From the NCBI GenBank assembly GCA_964556565.1, contig CAZKWF010000001.1:1-64000 (forward strand): DNA of 64,000 nt, written 5' to 3'. The translations under genes were made by a program, and so were the position numbers. The notes under the pieces were generated by a model, which saw only the letters and a list, made by a program, of their open reading frames with translations, was not told the DNA's origin and did not search any database. The DNA comes from SOJZ01 sp964556565. GTDB taxonomy: Archaea > Thermoproteota > Bathyarchaeia > Bathyarchaeales > Bathyarchaeaceae. This document shows positions 6,558-15,166 of this stretch, piece after piece. Every line of letters starts with the position of its first letter. Position 1 is the first letter of the stretch.

Positions 6558-9470
6558 TCACCTTTGCTTGAAACGTTTTTCTTCTTTATCCTCCCAGTAG
6601 GGCCGTGTTTTCAAGTATTGAATTCTGGCTTTCAGAAGATCCATGTAAAAGTCGTCTTCGTTAGGGTGCATTTTCCCCAGTATTCTGAAAGCGGTCTCGG
6701 GTCCGATTCCTCTGACTTGTAAGGCAATCAACGCTCTTTTACCATGGCTGAGGACGAGGTCTGCTGTGCGTCTGGCATAAGTTAATTGTTCCAGCTTCTC
6801 CTCGACCAGCTCTTTTCCCTCTAGTCTTCGGTTGAGAATGTTACGAAGTTCGTTTGGATCTTGACCAAAGCGGAGGGATGCCAACAAACCAGCTTCACAC
6901 TTTTCGCATGTCGGTTTCTCAGGCAGTTCACGGATGCGTTTTTCCACCGAGTAAACACCACAAGAAAGGCATAGAAGCAATGTTTTTCTCGCCAAAATTG
7001 CTCTCTTCATTCGTTCAATGTTGCTCAGTACAACGCGTTCAGGCGCCATAAGCTCGGGTATTTCGGAATATTTTGCGAGAATGTGATAACCTAGAGGCGT
7101 GGGTTTTTCTAAACAAAACAGAGTGCTTATTCCAACTTTTCCATTGCTAATATTCTTCATAATTTGCTTTACCGAAGGAATATCCACCTTTTCCAGCATG
7201 GCCTCACGGAGTGTCTCTTCATAGATCGGCGTCTTTTTGAACCGTTTTGGTAGTTCCGCAAGCCTCTTAGGTCCCATGGCCCTTCCACGAGGTAGAGCGC
7301 CGAATCGTTCGGCAACAAACTTCATCTTGGAGGCAAAGGGGAAGCGGGCTTTGAGATAGTCGTCAAACGCTTGTGCTACCTCTTCTCCTGTTAACTCAAA
7401 AAGGAGAGACTGAATCTTTTCAAGATCATGAAATTCTGTTTTTCGAGGCATCTCAATCAGAATTCGGTAACCATCGTTCCACCAACCAGTGATAAGCTCA
7501 TGATCTGAAAGAATAGAGTCAAAAATACAACCTAAAGTTCGATTCACAACCTCTCCAAAACATGCGTGAATGACTATGTATTTGTCAAAAGCTTCAATGA
7601 GAATGTGATTGTTAGTTGGAAGAGGGGCACCTCGCTTTAGATGCTCATGAATCTCTTCAACGGGATTTAGCAATGTTGATCCATTAGTGGAAAGTTTTTT
7701 TGCAAGCTTTTCAGCTACAACCTTGACGTTTTTCTTTCGGTTCAACTCTTTGGCAATGTCTCTTCGAAGTCTGCCTACTTGCTGAGCGAGGGTAAGTGGC
7801 ACTGGAAGCATTTCGCCGTCCCAGCCGGGGATGGCTGCCATAGGGTCCTCGGAGGGGACTACGTAAACGTTACCTGTTTCATCTTCTATCTGGACGATTC
7901 GCCACACTTTGCCCCGGCATATGAAATTGAGTCCTACTCGTGCTCTAAGGGCCATGAACTCGTCACCTAGGGTACCAATGCGGTGGTCTGAGAGTATGTC
8001 AATGATGGGATATCGTCTTTCGTCAGGGATCATGGAGAGGTTCTCGTAATAGTACAGCCTAGTTCTTCGAGTCTTCTTCAACGTGTTTCCTTCAATTCGT
8101 AATTCTCTCAACCTATGTAGATAATTTACAACATCTAAAAGTTTAGCTTTAGAGAGATTTCGATACGGGTATGCTCGACGCAAAATTTCAAAAACCTGAC
8201 TAACAGTCATTTCCCGTTGATCTAGCAATATTCCGGCAGTCTGATGTGCCAACACGTCCAATGCGTTTTCATGTATAGAAATCGGTTCTAAGTAACCTTT
8301 GTAGGCCTGTTGTGTGGCGGCTACTGCTTCCAGGGTATCGTCAGACGACGCTGTGATGATTATACCCTTTGAGGTGAGATCTAGTTTATGTCCGCTTCTT
8401 CCCACGCGTTGGATCAAGCTGGTTACTTGGCGCGGGGATAAGTATTGAATGACCAAGTCGATGTGTCCAATGTCAATTCCCAGTTGCAGAGTGCTGGTGC
8501 ACACGATTGCCTGGAGAGCTTTCGCTTTGAACTCGTCTTCGATGAGGCTTCTTTCTTCTCTGGATAAGGATCCATGGTGAACTGCTATACCGGATGTGAG
8601 TTGGTTGAATTTATGTCCGAGCATTTCAGCGTTGGTTCGAGCGTTGACGAAGATTAGGGTGGAAGCGTGGTTTTTCACTAGGTTCAGTATTCTTCTTATC
8701 CTCGCTGCGGCCTCTGGGGCTGTTCTCAGTTTTTGAGCCATATCGTAATCTGAGTCTGCAGGAAGAGAGTTTTCCACGATATATTGGTAACCCTTTGGCA
8801 AAGGCACTGTAATCACTTTGATGGACCGATTCGTCCCAGCAACGAATTTTGCCACTTTTTTGGGGTTGCCGACGGTGGCAGACAAGCCGACTCTTTGAAA
8901 CTCTTTTCCAGTGATTTCATTTAGTCTTTCTAATGCAACTGTAAGCTGGACTCCGCGCTTGTCCTCCGCGGTCTCGTGAACCTCGTCGATAATGACATAC
9001 CGAACATGGCTGAGATGCCTTTGCATACGCGAGCCTGGCAGAATAGCCTGCAGAGTTTCTGGAGTTGTTACAAGCATATTAGGTGGACGGAGTGCTTGTC
9101 TTCGACGGATTTTGATTTCAGTGTCACCATGTCGCACTTCTGCTGAAATGTCGAGGTGCAATGCCCAATCGGATAAGCGTAGTATCATGTCACGGTTGAG
9201 GGCGCGAAGTGGTGTAATGTAGATTATGGATATTCCTTTCTTGTTTGGTTGCTGAATGAAGTTGGAGAGAATAGGGAGAAGAACCGCCTCGGTTTTTCCG
9301 CTTCCCGTTGGCGCGATTAGTAAAACGTTTTCTTCTTTTAAAATGGGTGGGATGGCCTTAACCTGTGGTGCGGTGGGCTCGGAGAACCCTAACTGGGTTA
9401 AAGCATTACGCACTGGCTTTGCGAGCAGATCAAAAACGTTAGAGTACATCGGCATTTTTTCTTCTGTCAA
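6558..9470 (-). CDS. Large DEAD/H helicase of the Lhr family
   Basis: A 970-residue superfamily 2 helicase. Motif I is APTGSGKTEA (about residue 55), motif II DEVHE, motif III SAT and motif VI QRVGRSGHK. These are followed by the long Lhr-specific winged-helix and beta-rich middle. Near the C-terminus, two CxxC pairs (CLSCG and CEKCE) form a probable zinc ribbon, then helices that resemble a helix-hairpin-helix (VRGIGPETAFRIL). Lhr proteins translocate on single-stranded DNA and unwind RNA-DNA hybrids in repair and recombination. The zinc ribbon and HhH-like end distinguish it from bacterial Lhr-core proteins and fit archaeal Lhr-type helicases. Confidence 0.93.
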   Translation of the reverse strand: MTEEKMPMYSNVFDLLAKPVRNALTQLGFSEPTAPQVKAIPPILKEENVLLIAPTGSGKTEAVLLPILSNFIQQPNKKGISIIYITPLRALNRDMILRLSDWALHLDISAEVRHGDTEIKIRRRQALRPPNMLVTTPETLQAILPGSRMQRHLSHVRYVIIDEVHETAEDKRGVQLTVALERLNEITGKEFQRVGLSATVGNPKKVAKFVAGTNRSIKVITVPLPKGYQYIVENSLPADSDYDMAQKLRTAPEAAARIRRILNLVKNHASTLIFVNARTNAEMLGHKFNQLTSGIAVHHGSLSREERSLIEDEFKAKALQAIVCTSTLQLGIDIGHIDLVIQYLSPRQVTSLIQRVGRSGHKLDLTSKGIIITASSDDTLEAVAATQQAYKGYLEPISIHENALDVLAHQTAGILLDQREMTVSQVFEILRRAYPYRNLSKAKLLDVVNYLHRLRELRIEGNTLKKTRRTRLYYYENLSMIPDERRYPIIDILSDHRIGTLGDEFMALRARVGLNFICRGKVWRIVQIEDETGNVYVVPSEDPMAAIPGWDGEMLPVPLTLAQQVGRLRRDIAKELNRKKNVKVVAEKLAKKLSTNGSTLLNPVEEIHEHLKRGAPLPTNNHILIEAFDKYIVIHACFGEVVNRTLGCIFDSILSDHELITGWWNDGYRILIEMPRKTEFHDLEKIQSLLFELTGEEVAQAFDDYLKARFPFASKMKFVAERFGALPRGRAMGPKRLAELPKRFKKTPIYEETLREAMLEKVDIPSVKQIMKNISNGKVGISTLFCLEKPTPLGYHILAKYSEIPELMAPERVVLSNIERMKRAILARKTLLLCLSCGVYSVEKRIRELPEKPTCEKCEAGLLASLRFGQDPNELRNILNRRLEGKELVEEKLEQLTYARRTADLVLSHGKRALIALQVRGIGPETAFRILGKMHPNEDDFYMDLLKARIQYLKTRPYWEDKEEKRFKQR

Positions 9471-9628
9471 ATTGTTGATCGCCCCCGCACTCTGTAGCTG
9501 TTCTCATAGAGCTCAAGTATGGGCGGATAAAAACTGTTTGGGAGCTATTCAACCACTATGAAGCATAATGAAAGTTGACACTACTACAAAGAGAGAAAAA
9601 GCGTTGGAAATTCGAAAGGTGGCTTGTT

Positions 9629-9844
9629 CTATTCCTGAGACCCGCTTAAGTAGACCCAAAGCACTAGCATAATAAGGGTTAGCAAGGCGCCGGCAAGCCC
9701 TGATACCATCCACTCTGCATGGAGTATGTTTGGAAAAACCTGTAGTAGCCAAGGCCAAACCATGTGATAGAGAAAGTTAGCAGCGATTCCAGCAATGAAA
9801 CCCAACAAGGCAAAGGTCCCAAGCACTTTTATTCTTTCACTCAT
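9629..9844 (-). CDS. Small two-helix membrane protein, unknown
   Basis: About 71 residues with hydrophobic helices near residues 7-30 (TFALLGFIAGIAANFLYHMV) and 43-65 (MVSGLAGALLTLIMLVLWVY). The start at 9844 gives MSERIKV; an upstream ATG at 9865 is possible. No family recognised. It lies between Lhr and the Cdv operon, divergent from the latter. Confidence 0.5.
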   Translation of the reverse strand: MSERIKVLGTFALLGFIAGIAANFLYHMVWPWLLQVFPNILHAEWMVSGLAGALLTLIMLVLWVYLSGSQE

Positions 9845-10067
9845 TTTAGTCACTTGGCTTAACATTCCAAATTCCGTGCTTTTTAGCCTAACTTACACAA
9901 TTCTGTCTATTACCGCAAATTCGCCTAGCCTCCATTCTCATATCGGAATTAAAGCTCAAAACGGAAAGGAAACCCAGATATACGCTTAGAGATATACTCA
10001 TATGTTCTCTACATATTAATAACGTAATAATACGCTTAAAGAGCCATTCATTTGAGAGGAAATTAAA

Positions 10068-10724
10068 ATGCCAGACAAATTTGTTAAACGATGGGGAGAA
10101 GGATACAATGAAACGCCGCTTACCACAAAAATCAAAGAAGCCGTCCGCCCTCAAGGTCCATTGAAACCACGTCTAGATTTTGCGATCAGACGCATCGAAA
10201 TGCAGGTTCAAAAATTAGACAAAGCATCCGATCGATTCACAGACCGTGACAAATCAATTTTCACACGAATCGTTGATGCATACACGAAACATGACATGCC
10301 ACGTGCCAACGTCTTCGCCAGCGAACTAGCCGAAATACGCAAGATGGAAAAAATGATAATGCACGCAAGGCTCGCCTTAGAGCAGATTGTCCTCAGGCTA
10401 AGAACAGTTTCGGAGCTTGGCGACATAGTCACCACGCTTGCTCCAGCAGTAGGCGTGCTACGTAGCATTCAAACAGGGATGGCCAACATCTTTCCAGAAG
10501 CAGAAAAGGAATTTGGACACATTGGAAACATGCTCAGCGGGATAATCGTAGACGCTGGTCAGACTACAGGGTTAAACCTAGACTTTGAAGCATCAAATGC
10601 AGATGCACAGAAGATTTTATCTGAAGCAGCCACAGTTGCGGAGCAGAAGATCAAAGAGAAGTTCCCTGAATTGCCTGCGGGTATACCATCAATAGGCGAG
10701 AAGGCCCCAACTGAAATTGGATGA
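10068..10724 (+). CDS. ESCRT-III (CdvB/Snf7) paralogue, first gene of the Cdv cluster
   Basis: A 218-residue, mostly helical, charged protein with the Snf7 core: RLDFAIRRIEMQVQKL, then DRDKSIFTRIVDAYTKHD and ANVFASELAEIRKMEK. These align by eye with the CdvB encoded two genes downstream. ESCRT-III proteins polymerise on membranes to drive constriction and scission at division. It has no C-terminal winged helix; its tail contains FPELPAGIP, a possible proline-rich MIM2-like motif for the MIT domain of CdvC. GAGAGGAAA about 10 nt upstream of the ATG is a plausible ribosome-binding site. Only 37 nt separate it from cdvA, so the four genes look like one operon. Confidence 0.88.
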   Translation: MPDKFVKRWGEGYNETPLTTKIKEAVRPQGPLKPRLDFAIRRIEMQVQKLDKASDRFTDRDKSIFTRIVDAYTKHDMPRANVFASELAEIRKMEKMIMHARLALEQIVLRLRTVSELGDIVTTLAPAVGVLRSIQTGMANIFPEAEKEFGHIGNMLSGIIVDAGQTTGLNLDFEASNADAQKILSEAATVAEQKIKEKFPELPAGIPSIGEKAPTEIG

Positions 10725-10761
10725 TCTCGTCGATCGATGAACAACTATGGAAGGTGAAATT

Positions 10762-11472
10762 ATGTCAAAGCCTTCTTCCAACCCCTTTCTATTTGTCGGC
10801 AAGACTGTTAGTGACGAATATGGACGTCAAATTGGGCGAATCGCATCATTTATCGTCAGTCCAGATGGGCGAGTTAATACAGTTTTTGTCGAGCATGGAG
10901 ACGGAGAATTTCTTCGCTACCCAAACACTCAGTTCAAAGTGAATGGTAGCAACATCATAATCTTACCCTCTGTTAAATTGAAAGTGAAGACACTCTGCGA
11001 TGAGATACCGCTAATCTGGCGAAAAGATCAAGCGTTGAAAGAACTCTCGGAAAAGAAACGTGTTTCAACGGAGATGTTTGATGATATCCATAAAAGCTTT
11101 GAAGGTGCGTTGAGCCAACTGAAAGCGGATGCGCAAACCACTATAGATGATATAGATAAACAGATCGAGAAGTGTGCTCAGCAGACTAACGATCTTCACT
11201 CAGCTTTAGTAAACCTGGAAATTGAACGTGAAATTGGCAGAATTGATGACGAATCATATCAAACAGCTATGGGTATGATACAGCAAGGTTTGAAACAGAT
11301 CAATGCTGAAAAGACTGATTTCGACGCAATGAAAAACAAACTATCTAACATAGTTCTTGGAGATACATCTATAACTTCGGTAGAGAAGGAGACTGAAAAA
11401 GAAGCCCCAGATCCTCAGACTACAACTCTTCCCGAACCACCAGTTGTAGTTCACGTGAAACCGAGTTCTTAA
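10762..11472 (+). CDS. cdvA: CdvA, membrane/DNA-associated cell-division protein
   Basis: The N-terminus (about residues 8-75) is a PRC-barrel-like beta domain (FVGKTVSDEYGRQIGRIAS). A long coiled-coil follows to about residue 200, and the Pro-rich tail has LPEPPVVVHV. This is CdvA architecture: a scaffold that recruits CdvB to mid-cell membranes. In Sulfolobus, CdvB binds a C-terminal E3B motif of CdvA; here the tail instead nearly duplicates the LPEPPV motif of the downstream CdvB, so it might also touch CdvC. I prefer ATG 10762, preceded by GGAAGGTGA, over ATG 10747. Confidence 0.85.
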   Translation: MSKPSSNPFLFVGKTVSDEYGRQIGRIASFIVSPDGRVNTVFVEHGDGEFLRYPNTQFKVNGSNIIILPSVKLKVKTLCDEIPLIWRKDQALKELSEKKRVSTEMFDDIHKSFEGALSQLKADAQTTIDDIDKQIEKCAQQTNDLHSALVNLEIEREIGRIDDESYQTAMGMIQQGLKQINAEKTDFDAMKNKLSNIVLGDTSITSVEKETEKEAPDPQTTTLPEPPVVVHVKPSS

Positions 11473-11502
11473 AATCCGACGCAGACAGGATGGGCGGGGA
11501 CG

Positions 11503-12357
11503 GTGTTCAAGAAGGTTTTTCGCTCCCCTCCACTTGAAGATCGTATTCTTCAAGCAATACGAAAACTGAAGATTCAACATGTCAGACTGGAAAAAGTAAG
11601 TTTTAGATTGCGTCAAAGGGACAGAATGTTATTTGCAAAATGCACTATGGCGATTAAAAATCAAAATCAAGAGCGGGCAATGATTTTTGCTAACGAATCC
11701 GCTGAAGTTAGAAAACTGATTACTATCGTTGTGCAAACCGATCTAGTCATAGAACGAGTAATTCTGAGACTTGAAACCATCAAAGAATTGAACATCATAA
11801 TGGTGGATCTAAAACCTGCGCTTAAAGTCCTTGAAAATGTCACAAAATGTATTGATGGAATAATGCCTGATGTTTCATCTGAACTAGGAAAGGTGAACGA
11901 TGCTATCAGTGAGACTCTAGTCACGACCAACATCAGTTCCCCGCATCTGACCATGCCGCTTGAAGTAAAGACCCCTGGTGGTGAAAAAATACTTGAAGAA
12001 GTCTCCACGCTTCTTGAGCAAAGATTAAGGGATAAGCTTCCTGAACCGCCTGTCGCGGTCACTGTCACAGAGAGAATTGAACCTGTAGGAAGTCCAAAAC
12101 AAATGGTTGCTCTTGCCACTGGCTGTTCAGAAGTTTATAGAGAAAAAGACCCTCAAACCTGTGTGGAAATGAAACGTGTTTCATTCACCATTCAACATTC
12201 ATCATCGTTGGAGGACGCACTACTGGATTATATTAAGAGCCATGAAAATCAAATTGATGTTAATCAATGCGCGCTAGAATTGAATGTCTCATCTGAAGAT
12301 GTGGAGAAGACCTTAGGAAATCTGGGCGCGCAGAGAAAGATAAGAGTTGAACAGTGA
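11503..12357 (+). CDS. cdvB: CdvB, ESCRT-III with C-terminal winged helix
   Basis: 284 residues. The ESCRT-III core covers about residues 12-175 (AIRKLKIQHVRLEKV, RQRDRMLFAKCTMAIKN, IFANESAEVRKL). A linker with KLPEPPVAV is the candidate MIM2 motif for CdvC, and the C-terminal ~60 residues form a winged-helix-like unit (LDYIKSHENQIDVNQCALELN), the part that contacts CdvA in Sulfolobus. It begins with GTG at 11503 after GGCGGGGA; no ATG in frame fits better. It lies 30 nt after cdvA and 6 nt before cdvC. Confidence 0.88.
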   Translation: MFKKVFRSPPLEDRILQAIRKLKIQHVRLEKVSFRLRQRDRMLFAKCTMAIKNQNQERAMIFANESAEVRKLITIVVQTDLVIERVILRLETIKELNIIMVDLKPALKVLENVTKCIDGIMPDVSSELGKVNDAISETLVTTNISSPHLTMPLEVKTPGGEKILEEVSTLLEQRLRDKLPEPPVAVTVTERIEPVGSPKQMVALATGCSEVYREKDPQTCVEMKRVSFTIQHSSSLEDALLDYIKSHENQIDVNQCALELNVSSEDVEKTLGNLGAQRKIRVEQ

Positions 12358-12363
12358 TCAGTT

Positions 12364-13524
12364 ATGAGTGCATCTCAAGAACTTGAAAAAGCAGCCAAGA
12401 ACTATGCAATTGAAGCCATCCGCCTTGATAAACAGGGCGCCAAAGGAATGGCTATCACTATGTATCAGAAAGCCATTGAAACCCTCCTAAAGCTTGCTCA
12501 GCTATACCCTGACTACAACTTGAACAAAGTTTACATTCAGCGGGCAATGGCGTATCAAGAAAGAGTAAAGGCTCTGCAAGGCGTTGGGCCTATGGAGCCA
12601 CGGGGAGAACAAACACCAGGCGTAATGGCGACGCCTTCACAAGGAGAGAAAGTAAGCTACGATGAGCTTGTGCTCAAAGAAAAACTCGATGTAAGATGGG
12701 GGCAAGTTGTGGGTTTAGAGACGGCAAAGAAGGCAATTAAAGAAGCAATCGTTTATCCAGTTCAGAGGCCAGACTTGTTCCCGTTAGGCTGGCCAAGAGG
12801 AATCCTTCTGTTCGGCCCACCTGGATGCGGAAAAACATTGCTAGCTGCGGCTGTGGCCACAGAGATTGAGGCAGCGTTCATCTCAGTCGACGCCGCGTCT
12901 ATAATGTCAAAGTGGCTAGGAGAAGCGGAACAAAACGTTGCTAGACTCTTTGGCTCGGCAAGAAAATCAGCTAACGAGGGACATCCAGCCATAGTCTTCA
13001 TCGATGAACTTGATTCACTAATTGGAATGCACTCAAACGAGGTTGGAGGCGAAACTAGGGTGCGTAATCAATTCCTTAAAGAGATGGATGGCATAGTAGA
13101 CAAGGGTAAAAATCTCCATATGTATGTAATCGGAGCCACAAACAAACCATGGGCTCTGGACTGGCCGTTCATAAGAAGATTTCAGAAACGAATTTTGGTT
13201 CCCTTACCGGACCATTCTGCGCGTTTGGGAATGTTCAAGCTCTACTCCACTCAGCTAAAACTGGCATCAGACATAGACACGCATGGACTAGCTAGATTTT
13301 CTGAGGGATTTTCTGGAAGTGACCTACGTGACGTGTGTCAGTCAGCGCACCTTAAGGTTATTGGAGAGCTTTTTGAATCTGGTCAAGCAGATGATAAACA
13401 GGCTCAGCCAAGATCAATATCTATGGACGACTTTAAGCATATTCTGGAAGAAAGAAAGCCAAGCGTTTCGGTGGATATGGTGGCTAAATACAACCGTTGG
13501 TTTGAAGCATTTAAGGCACTTTAG
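12364..13524 (+). CDS. cdvC: CdvC, Vps4-type AAA+ ATPase
   Basis: 386 residues. The N-terminal MIT domain (about 1-75, three helices with AIEAIRLDKQGAKGMAITMY) binds MIM motifs of ESCRT-III proteins. The AAA core has Walker A GPPGCGKT (151-158), Walker B VFIDELDS (D214, E215), a sensor GATNKPW and arginine-finger region IRRFQKR. The C-terminal helices fit Vps4. It would disassemble the ESCRT-III polymer during abscission. It is the last gene of the cluster. Confidence 0.95.
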   Translation: MSASQELEKAAKNYAIEAIRLDKQGAKGMAITMYQKAIETLLKLAQLYPDYNLNKVYIQRAMAYQERVKALQGVGPMEPRGEQTPGVMATPSQGEKVSYDELVLKEKLDVRWGQVVGLETAKKAIKEAIVYPVQRPDLFPLGWPRGILLFGPPGCGKTLLAAAVATEIEAAFISVDAASIMSKWLGEAEQNVARLFGSARKSANEGHPAIVFIDELDSLIGMHSNEVGGETRVRNQFLKEMDGIVDKGKNLHMYVIGATNKPWALDWPFIRRFQKRILVPLPDHSARLGMFKLYSTQLKLASDIDTHGLARFSEGFSGSDLRDVCQSAHLKVIGELFESGQADDKQAQPRSISMDDFKHILEERKPSVSVDMVAKYNRWFEAFKAL

Positions 13525-13543
13525 TATTAGGAGGCGTTGGATA

Positions 13544-13620
13544 GGTTTAGAGCAGCTCCGTTTTCTCCCCTGATATGCTGGAAAACTCTCCTTTCTCTTC
13601 AGCATACCCTGCTCTAAACC
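13544..13620. other. Long inverted repeat, candidate structured RNA
   Basis: GGTTTAGAGCAG (13544-13555) and CTGCTCTAAACC (13609-13620) are perfect 12-bp complements. Inside them TATGCTG (13574-13580) and CAGCATA (13600-13606) form a second 7-bp stem. A transcript would fold into a two-tier hairpin of about 77 nt. It lies 20 bp after the cdvC stop and 37 bp before a small zinc-ribbon gene. It could be a 3' end processing signal of the Cdv operon, a small RNA or a leader; no T-run follows, so a simple terminator is unlikely. Confidence 0.5.
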
Positions 13621-13657
13621 CCAAAAAGGCCTCATGCATGCATTGAGTGGAGAAAAT

Positions 13658-13807
13658 ATGAGATGCCCTAAATGTGGTAATATTTTGCATAAAGATAATG
13701 TTGAAGACATCCACACATTCGTGGGAAAATTGAGAAACATTTTGTTTGTGTGCAAGAAATGCGAAAACATCATTAGCTTCAGTGCAGTTGCCCATCGACC
13801 TAGTTGA
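13658..13807 (+). CDS. 49-residue zinc-ribbon protein
   Basis: A short frame starting MRCPKCG and containing CKKCE at residues 32-35. Two CxxC pairs 26 residues apart are a standard zinc-ribbon arrangement. GTGGAGAA lies 8-12 nt before the ATG. Small zinc ribbons often bind nucleic acid or partner proteins, but nothing identifies the partner. Its place directly behind cdvC suggests co-transcription or control by the intervening hairpin. Confidence 0.65.
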   Translation: MRCPKCGNILHKDNVEDIHTFVGKLRNILFVCKKCENIISFSAVAHRPS

Positions 13808-13885
13808 TGAACCGGAAAAGTGTAAGAATACAGTAAGGAAACTTGAATACCTTTTAACTACCAGCAGTCATAGTTACAGAAGAAT

Positions 13886-14437
13886 ATGAATATCAAGCAT
13901 GGTGAAGCAAATAATCATTTAATCAAATCGTTATCGGTTTCTGATAATGAGGATGAGAGCATGGGAATAAGGGCTAATTACAGTGATTTGGTGAATAGAA
14001 TAATCCTTGAGTTAGAAGGGACTTCTAGCAAGTTGAAGAAAATGGGATACAAAAGCCATCACATCTTACCCAGAGAGTTTTACGATTATATGACTGGGGA
14101 AACTCCGACTGGTGATACCATTACCATCCTTGATGTTCTTGATAACGAATTTCTCATGATTCATGAAGTTGTGGAAATCAGCGAACTGAAGAAACTGGGA
14201 ATCCCAGTGGACAAACAGACAGTCATGATGTCTCATCCAAAGGTGTATGAGAACCATTACAAAGCTACGGAGTATGAACTGGATTATGCATTAAGCAAAG
14301 AAAACTATGATTGGCTAAAAATTAGAATAAATCATGCAAAATCTTGGCTTGAAGACCCCAATATGCCACAGCATTTGATTCAAAGATGTAAAGCTATAAT
14401 AAAGAAGTATTCAGCCGCTCTGAAGAGTTCTTCATAA
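13886..14437 (+). CDS. Conserved-looking hypothetical protein
   Basis: 183 residues, soluble, alpha/beta. Notable stretches are SHHILPREFYDYMTG and EFLMIHEVVEISELKKLGI, which contain His/Glu pairs that could be catalytic or metal-binding. The C-terminal half is helical. I do not recognise the family. The ATG at 13886 lies about 30 nt past a weak TATA-like CTTTTAACTA; an internal ATG at 13961 (MGIRANYSDL) is the alternative. It converges with ubiX and ends three bases before a GCATGCATGC palindrome. Confidence 0.6.
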   Translation: MNIKHGEANNHLIKSLSVSDNEDESMGIRANYSDLVNRIILELEGTSSKLKKMGYKSHHILPREFYDYMTGETPTGDTITILDVLDNEFLMIHEVVEISELKKLGIPVDKQTVMMSHPKVYENHYKATEYELDYALSKENYDWLKIRINHAKSWLEDPNMPQHLIQRCKAIIKKYSAALKSSS

Positions 14438-14599
14438 ACTGCATGCATGCAAATATAATATTCCCTCCTCAAAGTCCATTCCGGTACAATGTTAGAATCT
14501 CGAATATGACAATGTGTAAAGAACCCATAGAGAGATAATTCTAACCTCTAAACCACTCTAACCCCTAGAAATTACATCAAAGTGATACAAGAAGTGTGG

Positions 14600-15163
14600 C
14601 TATTTTGACCAAGTTTTAGTAAGAGTGTGTTTTATTTCCAAGAGATCCAAAACTTTTCCAACTACAAAGTCTACAAGATCGTCTATGCTCTTAGGTTCGT
14701 GATAGTATGCGGGCATTGCTGGAACAATTGTGATGTTTTCCTCCGCGAGTTCTAGCATGTTGCGTAAATGAATAGCGCTCAAAGGGGTTTCACGAGGGAC
14801 GGTAATCAGTTTTCGTTTTTCTTTTAACGTAACATCTGCGGCTCTTAAAATGATGTTGTCTGAGTATCCATGAGCTATTCCTGCCAGCGTTTTCATGCTA
14901 CAAGGAATGATAACCATTCCATCCGTTTTGAATGATCCGCTCACGATTGGAGCACTCCAATCATCCATGTCATAAACGTAGTTAGCTAGTTTTTTGAGGT
15001 TACTCTTTGAGGTGTCAAGTTCGTGTTCAATTACTTTCTCCCCGGCTTTGCTAATGATAAGGTGGGTTTCAACGTTTTTGCTCCGTAACACTTCCAACAA
15101 GCGTTTGCCATAAATGACCCCACTGGCTCCGGTTATGGCCACTACTAATCGCAAGTTGTGCAC
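14600..15163 (-). CDS. ubiX: Flavin prenyltransferase UbiX
   Basis: 187 residues. The N-terminal VVAITGASGVIYGKRL FMN-binding loop, a central IIPCSMKTLAGIAHGYSDN and the LITVPRETPLSAIHLRNML segment are all diagnostic. UbiX joins dimethylallyl phosphate to FMN, making prenyl-FMN for UbiD-type decarboxylases. No ubiD is in the window. It begins 3 bp after the ftr stop codon on the same strand, so the two should be co-transcribed. Confidence 0.93.
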   Translation of the reverse strand: MHNLRLVVAITGASGVIYGKRLLEVLRSKNVETHLIISKAGEKVIEHELDTSKSNLKKLANYVYDMDDWSAPIVSGSFKTDGMVIIPCSMKTLAGIAHGYSDNIILRAADVTLKEKRKLITVPRETPLSAIHLRNMLELAEENITIVPAMPAYYHEPKSIDDLVDFVVGKVLDLLEIKHTLTKTWSK

Positions 15164-15166
15164 CTG

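Noticed and set aside
14520..14560. CCCATAGAGAGATAATTC as an element copy
   Set aside because: Only the GA part matches; no hairpin and no suitably placed gene.
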